A DNA stretch of 64,000 nucleotides. Origin: Streptomyces chartreusis (GTDB taxonomy: Bacteria > Actinomycetota > Actinomycetes > Streptomycetales > Streptomycetaceae). The stretch spans positions 4,526,001 through 4,590,000 of the forward strand of contig NZ_CP023689.1 of the NCBI RefSeq assembly GCF_008704715.1, read 5' to 3'. Below the pieces are notes generated by a model. It was not told where the DNA came from. It searched no databases and saw only the letters and a list, made by a program, of their open reading frames with translations. Positions 59,796 to 64,000 of the stretch are shown one piece after another (the first letter of the stretch is position 1; every line of letters starts with the position of its first letter). The translations under genes and the position numbers were made by a program.

Positions 59796-60932
59796 TCACG
59801 CCCCCGCCAGCACGCCCGTCCAGTAGACCGTCCCCGCGCAGGCGTTGGACACGACCACCGTGCCCGTCGCGCCTCCCGCCTCCGTCGTGTTGGAGATCGT
59901 GACGCTGCCGTCGACGGTGGTGTCCTCGGTCAGCAGCTGGGTGGATGTCCCCGTGTCGCCGCCGGTGGAGGTGCCGTCGGTGGTGCCGCTGGTGGTGTCG
60001 GTCGGCGTCGGGTCGGGCGAGGGCTCCCCGCCGCCCGTGCTGCCGCCGGTGTTGTCACCCGTGGTGGGACAGGTCTCCGAGGGTATCCAGGCGAACTTCA
60101 CCGCGTAGGACTCGCCCGGCTTGAGGATGAGCGAGGTCAGCTCCTGGGCCGGGTCGGGCAGTCCGGCCGCCGCGTCCCCGGCGGTGTGCCGGATCGAGGT
60201 GATCTTCGCCTGGTCGGCCGCGCCGCCCGCGAGCGCGCTCACGTTGCCGGGGCTGCTCACCATGCAGTCGCCCGCGGAGATGTTGCTGAAGCGGAAGGTG
60301 CCGTAGACCGCGCCGGCGGTGTCGGGGGCGTCGGAGGCCCCGCCGGACGTGCCGAGCTGGTCGACCGTGCACGCCGCGACGCCCGCCGCGGTGGTGGCCT
60401 GGGGGTCGTCGGGGCTGCCGGAACCGCTGCCCGGTCCCGTGCCGGAGCCCTTGTCCTCGTCCTTGTCGCCGTCCTTGCCCCGGTCCTGGGTCTTGCCGGA
60501 GGAGCCGCCCGAGGTGCTCTGGCCGCCCTCCGTCTCCTTGCCCTGGCCGACGCCGCCCTGCGCCTGCTCACCGTGACCGGCGTTCGACGAGTTGACGTTG
60601 GCGTCGGTGGCGTTGGACACATGCACCAGCGCCGGGACGGCGGTGCCGACGAAGAGGGCCGCGGCGGCCATGCCGACGAGCGCCTGCCGCTTGCGCGCCC
60701 GGCGTGCGGGCACCGCCCGGCGCAGATGGTCCAGAGTGCCGTCGCGCGGCTCCATCTCCTCGACCGCGTCGTGCAGCAAGCGGCGCAAGACCAGCTCGTC
60801 CGAGTCGAGCCCCTCGGGGCCCTGGTCGTCGGGGCCGTGGTTCACAGTTCCGTTCCCAGCGTGCGATTGCTTCGGCTGTTGCTTGTCCGGCAGTTCCGCC
60901 GGCTCCCGCCGCTCGTCCTGGTCCCCGCTCAT
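59796..60932 (-). CDS. Membrane protein coupled to the SigE-family sigma gene
   Basis: This 378-residue protein is coupled by ATGA to the sigma gene. The cytosolic N-terminus (about 1-80, LVLRRLLHDAVEEMEPRDGT, RRAVPARRARKRQ) is followed by one helix (about 84-105). A Gly/Ser/Asp-rich extracellular linker and a beta-domain with two Cys pairs come next, then a Thr/Gly-rich tail. Its place and topology suggest an anti-sigma factor or a sigma-linked envelope sensor. No zinc-binding anti-sigma motif (HxxxCxxC) is visible, so its mechanism is unclear. Confidence 0.8.
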   Translation of the reverse strand: MSGDQDERREPAELPDKQQPKQSHAGNGTVNHGPDDQGPEGLDSDELVLRRLLHDAVEEMEPRDGTLDHLRRAVPARRARKRQALVGMAAAALFVGTAVPALVHVSNATDANVNSSNAGHGEQAQGGVGQGKETEGGQSTSGGSSGKTQDRGKDGDKDEDKGSGTGPGSGSGSPDDPQATTAAGVAACTVDQLGTSGGASDAPDTAGAVYGTFRFSNISAGDCMVSSPGNVSALAGGAADQAKITSIRHTAGDAAAGLPDPAQELTSLILKPGESYAVKFAWIPSETCPTTGDNTGGSTGGGEPSPDPTPTDTTSGTTDGTSTGGDTGTSTQLLTEDTTVDGSVTISNTTEAGGATGTVVVSNACAGTVYWTGVLAGA

Positions 60933-61612
60933 GCCGGCGCCTCCATGGCGACCCGCAGAGCCGCGATGCCGCGCGAGCCGTACGCCTTCACCGAGCCCAG
61001 CGAGATACCGAGCGTCTCGGCGACCTGCGCCTCGGTCATGTCCGCGAAGTAGCGCAGGACGAGCACCTCGCGCTGACGGCGCTGAAGGCCCTTCATCGCC
61101 TTGATGAGGGAGTCCCGTTCGAGCTGGTCGTAGGCCCCCTCCTCCGCGCTCGCCATGTCGGGCATCGGCTTGGACAGCAGCTTCAGCCCGAGTATGCGGC
61201 GGCGCAGGGCGGAGCGGGACAGATTCACGACGGTCTGGCGCAGATACGCCAGTGTCTTTTCCGGATCCCGCACCCGCTTGCGCGCGGAGTGGACCCGGAT
61301 GAACGCCTCCTGGACGACGTCCTCGCAGGAGGCGGTGTCGTCGAGGAGGAGGGCCGCGAGACCCAGCAGGGAGCGGTAGTGCGCCCGGTAGGTCTCGGTG
61401 AGGTGATCGACGGTGGTGCCGGCCGCCGCGGTGTTCTCGGCGTGATCGGCACCGTCACGCTGACTCGGGATGCGGGTTGGCCGCGCTGCGGGCATGGGCG
61501 CGATCACCGGCATGCCGCCGGGCGCACCGGGCATGCGTGATCGGACGGGCCGGCGGGGCGGCCGTAGGGCCGTACCGCGGGTCGCCGCACTGAAGTCGAG
61601 TACCTCTGCCAC
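60929..61612 (-). CDS. SigE-family ECF RNA polymerase sigma factor
   Basis: The product is up to 227 residues. Sigma2 lies at about 75-140 (LTETYRAHYRSLLGLAALLL, ASCEDVVQEAFIRVH). Sigma4 lies at about 165-220 (LQRRQREVLVLRYFADMTEA, EAQVAETLGISLGSVKAYGS). The first 55 residues are Pro/Arg-rich and may be noncoding; starts at 61612 or 61516 are possible. Actinobacterial SigE-family ECFs answer envelope or developmental signals. The membrane protein downstream is a candidate regulator. Confidence 0.9.
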   Translation of the reverse strand: MAEVLDFSAATRGTALRPPRRPVRSRMPGAPGGMPVIAPMPAARPTRIPSQRDGADHAENTAAAGTTVDHLTETYRAHYRSLLGLAALLLDDTASCEDVVQEAFIRVHSARKRVRDPEKTLAYLRQTVVNLSRSALRRRILGLKLLSKPMPDMASAEEGAYDQLERDSLIKAMKGLQRRQREVLVLRYFADMTEAQVAETLGISLGSVKAYGSRGIAALRVAMEAPA

Positions 61613-62009
61613 GCCTGTTGGACACGCGTACCCCCGAGAGGGTTGTACGTGCCGGACGTCACTTTTGCGCCGACGTCCGCAGCTGCTCTCACCCGAGGCA
61701 GCACAACTGGCTGTGCGTCAAACGCCCACATGCCTACCCGCTCTTCCCTTATGTCCCACATGAACGGGCGTCCCCACGCCCAGCTCATGGCGTCCCCACG
61801 CCAGAAAAAACGCGTCTCCACGCCCATAAGGGCGACCGCAAAGACGCTCCCCGCCCTGCAAGCGGTTGCAGAAGGCGGGGAGAAAAATCTTCGGATGCCG
61901 ACCCGGCCCGGTTCAAGTGGTCCGGACCATCGTTCAGCTCACATTCTTCACACAGATCCTACAAACGAATCCGTCGCAGCCCAGGGGATTTCCTGCGGCA
62001 CCGGCAGTC
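61613..62009. other. Noncoding gap between asd and the sigma gene
   Basis: Open frames on the plus strand here have no Shine-Dalgarno and random composition. The sigma promoter must lie to the right of 61612. The left part follows the asd stop (62010). A short dyad, GCCTTCTGCA/TGCAGAAGGC-like, near 61855-61880 (CCCGCCCTGC...GGCGGGG) could be the asd terminator. Nothing else stands out. Confidence 0.4.
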
Positions 62010-63062
62010 TCACGAAAACTCCGCCGCCACCAGCTCCGCGATCTGAGCGGTGTTGAGGGCCGCGCCCTTGCGCAGATTGTCCCCGCAGACGAAGAGTTCG
62101 AGCGCCGTGGGATCGTCCAGCGAACGCCGCACCCGGCCGACCCAGGTCGGGTCCGTGCCCACGACATCGGCGGGCGTCGGGAACTCACCGGCGCCCGGGT
62201 CGTCGTACAGCACGACCCCCGGGGTGGTGGCCAGGATCTCGCGGGCCTTGGCGACGGTGACCTCGCCCTCGAAGCGGGCGTGCACGGTCAGCGAGTGCCC
62301 GGTCAGCACCGGCACCCGCACACAGGTCACCGCGACCGGCAGCTTCGGCAGGCCGAGGATCTTGCGGGACTCGTCCCGCACCTTCATCTCCTCCGAGGAC
62401 CAGCCGTCCTCGCGCAGCGACCCGGCCCACGGCACGACGTTCAGCGCGACCGGCTCCGGGAACGGGCCGGTGTTCTCGCCGATGGCCCGCCGTACGTCGC
62501 CGGGGCTGGTCCCCAGGTCCGTGCCGGCGACCAGGGACAGCTGCTGGCGCAGGGTGTCGACGCCGGCGCGGCCGGCCCCGCTCACCGCCTGGTAGGAGGA
62601 CACCACGAGGGAGCGCAGGCCGAACTCGGCGTGCAGCGCGCCCAGCGCCACGATCATCGAGAGGGTCGTGCAGTTGGGGTTGGCCACGATCCCGCGCGGG
62701 CGCCTGCGCACCACGTGCGAGTTGACCTCGGGCACGACCAGGGGCACCTCCGGGTCCATCCGGAAGGCGCCCGAGTTGTCGACCACCACCGCGCCCGCGG
62801 CGGCGGCGATCGGCGCCCAGCGGGCGGCCACCTCGTCGGGGACGTCGAACATCGCGACGTCGACCCCGGCGAAGGCCTCCTCGGTGAGCGCCACCACCTC
62901 GACCTCCTCGCCGCGCACGGCCAGCTTTCGGCCGGCCGAGCGCGGCGAGGCGATCAGACGGATCTCACCCCAGACGTCCGCGCGCTGGGACAGGATCTGG
63001 AGCATGACCGAGCCGACGGCCCCGGTCGCGCCAACGACCGCCAGCGTCGGTCGACGGGTCAT
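62010..63062 (-). CDS. asd: Aspartate-semialdehyde dehydrogenase
   Basis: This 350-residue enzyme starts at ATG 63062, overlapping the lysC stop by ATGA. The NADP site is VVGATGAVGSVML (about 9-21), the catalytic Cys is in NPNCTT (about 134-139), and the active-site Q/G segment is SSYQAVSGAG (about 160-169). The substrate Arg/His lie in VRVPVLTGHS. It reduces aspartyl phosphate to the semialdehyde for lysine (diaminopimelate), threonine and methionine synthesis. It is cotranscribed with aspartate kinase, as usual in actinobacteria. Confidence 0.97.
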   Translation of the reverse strand: MTRRPTLAVVGATGAVGSVMLQILSQRADVWGEIRLIASPRSAGRKLAVRGEEVEVVALTEEAFAGVDVAMFDVPDEVAARWAPIAAAAGAVVVDNSGAFRMDPEVPLVVPEVNSHVVRRRPRGIVANPNCTTLSMIVALGALHAEFGLRSLVVSSYQAVSGAGRAGVDTLRQQLSLVAGTDLGTSPGDVRRAIGENTGPFPEPVALNVVPWAGSLREDGWSSEEMKVRDESRKILGLPKLPVAVTCVRVPVLTGHSLTVHARFEGEVTVAKAREILATTPGVVLYDDPGAGEFPTPADVVGTDPTWVGRVRRSLDDPTALELFVCGDNLRKGAALNTAQIAELVAAEFS

Positions 63063-64000
63063 CGCCCGGTGCCTCCGTAGACCACGGCCTCGTCGCTGTC
63101 GGAGTCGAGTCCGAAGGCGGAGTGCACGGCGCGTACCGCCTCGTTGACGTCGTCGGCGCGGGTGACGACCGAGATGCGGATCTCGGAGGTGGAGATCAGC
63201 TCGATGTTCACGCCCGCGTCGGACAGCGCCTTGAAGAAGTCCGCCGTGACACCCGGGTTGGTCTTCATGCCGGCGCCGACCAGGGAGATCTTGCCGATCT
63301 GGTCGTCGTAGCGCAGGGAGTCGAAGCCGATGCCGGCCTTGTTCTTCTCCAGGGCGTCGATGGCCTTGCGGCCCTCGGACTTCGGCAGCGTGAAGGAGAT
63401 GTCCGTGAGCCCGGTGGAGGCGGCGGACACGTTCTGCACGATCATGTCGATGTTGATCTCGGCGTCGGAGATCGCGCGGAAGATCGCGGCGGCCTCGCCC
63501 GGCTTGTCCGGCACACCGACGACCGTGACCTTGGCCTCGGAGGTGTCGTGCGCGACACCGGAGATGATGGCCTGCTCCACCTGCTTGTCCCCTTGCTCGA
63601 TCGGCTCGCTGCTGACCCACGTGCCCTGAAGCCCGCTGAAGCTGGACCGCACGTGGATCGGGATGTTGTAACGGCGGGCGTACTCCACACACCGGTGGAG
63701 CAGCACCTTCGAGCCGGACGCGGCCAGCTCCAGCATGTCCTCGAAGGCGATCCAGTCGATCTTCTTCGCCTTCTTGACCACGCGCGGGTCGGCGGTGAAC
63801 ACCCCGTCGACGTCGGTGTAGATCTCGCAGACCTCGGCGTCGAGGGCGGCGGCCAGCGCCACGGCGGTGGTGTCGGACCCGCCGCGCCCCAGCGTGGTGA
63901 TGTCCTTGGAGTCCTGGCTCACGCCCTGGAACCCGGCGACGATGGCGATGTTGCCCTCGTTCAGCGAGTCACGGATCCGGCCCGGTGTCACGTCGATGAT
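63059..64000 (-). CDS. lysC: Aspartate kinase, 5' end off window
   Basis: The last 313 residues are visible; the kinase N-terminus lies right of the window. The end of the kinase domain reads FQGVSQDSKDITTLGRGGSD, followed by EIYTDVDGVFTADPR. Two ACT domains follow (from VTVVGVPDKPGEAAAIFRA and from ISLVGAGMKTNPGVTADFF), which bind Lys and Thr for feedback inhibition. An in-frame GTG at 63580 with AAGGGG 8 bp upstream would give a 173-residue beta subunit, as known in Corynebacterium. Operon order is lysC then asd, with a 4-bp overlap. Confidence 0.97.
   Translation of the reverse strand: MIDVTPGRIRDSLNEGNIAIVAGFQGVSQDSKDITTLGRGGSDTTAVALAAALDAEVCEIYTDVDGVFTADPRVVKKAKKIDWIAFEDMLELAASGSKVLLHRCVEYARRYNIPIHVRSSFSGLQGTWVSSEPIEQGDKQVEQAIISGVAHDTSEAKVTVVGVPDKPGEAAAIFRAISDAEINIDMIVQNVSAASTGLTDISFTLPKSEGRKAIDALEKNKAGIGFDSLRYDDQIGKISLVGAGMKTNPGVTADFFKALSDAGVNIELISTSEIRISVVTRADDVNEAVRAVHSAFGLDSDSDEAVVYGGTGR

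Overview
The window is about 70% GC, has dense gene packing with frequent ATGA/GTGA start-stop overlaps and GTG starts, and carries typical actinomycete families (SigE-type and ECF41 sigma factors, TerD/TerB/SpoOM, LCP proteins, DUF2637/TraB transfer genes). It reads as a Streptomyces chromosome. No species call is possible without a search.

Positions 1 to about 20,170 are an integrated actinomycete integrative and conjugative element (AICE) of the pSAM2 type. All core genes lie on the minus strand and run off the left edge. They are a small acidic protein, a DUF2637 Spd membrane protein, a membrane-anchored GGDEF protein, an RRQRL zinc protein, the FtsK-like translocase TraB, several small membrane or lipoprotein spread genes and a ParB-like DUF6551 protein. 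They are probably controlled by a divergent GntR (KorSA-like) repressor with a 28-bp perfect palindromic operator. Rep, Xis and Int of this element are expected to the left of the window. The cargo (about 8.7 to 19.6 kb) is an XRE-TPR/flavoprotein pair, a HamA/HamB-like (Hachiman or AbpAB-type) nuclease-helicase defence pair, a ScoMcrA-type restriction enzyme for phosphorothioated/methylated DNA, and a membrane-anchored TPR protein of unknown role. The defence pair and the TPR gene are visibly richer in A+T than the chromosome. The right end is a 42-bp copy of the 3' half of tRNA-Pro(CGG), from anticodon loop to discriminator base (20,125-20,166). Beside it is the C-terminal remnant of a second tyrosine integrase, which suggests tandem occupation of the same tRNA site.

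From about 20.8 kb the window becomes chromosomal. 20.9-25.6 kb holds a disrupted DUF1269-like gene, a secreted RTX-repeat protein, two hypotheticals and an acyltransferase. A nine-copy 33-bp tandem repeat separates the acyltransferase from a CNNM/CorC pair. 28.5-34 kb is an envelope and tellurite-type stress cluster (SpoOM, TerB, LCP, M56 peptidase, BlaI, TerD, TatA-like) in which three genes share an upstream dyad, TTCTACW-N4-TGTAGA. 34-45 kb carries an MFS exporter, a GH15 trehalase-like enzyme, small membrane proteins, DUF2252 and a MalT-like LuxR regulator.

The rest holds a CMD-ECF41 sigma operon with a visible ECF41 promoter, a large XRE-STAND-WD40 protein with 14 blades, and a GT2 glycosyltransferase. 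It continues with a ferredoxin/amidohydrolase pair, a permease/TIGR03943 pair, an RCK-domain membrane protein without a K+ filter motif, an S9 peptidase and SURF1. It ends with a SigE-family sigma operon and the asd-lysC aspartate pathway operon, cut by the right edge.
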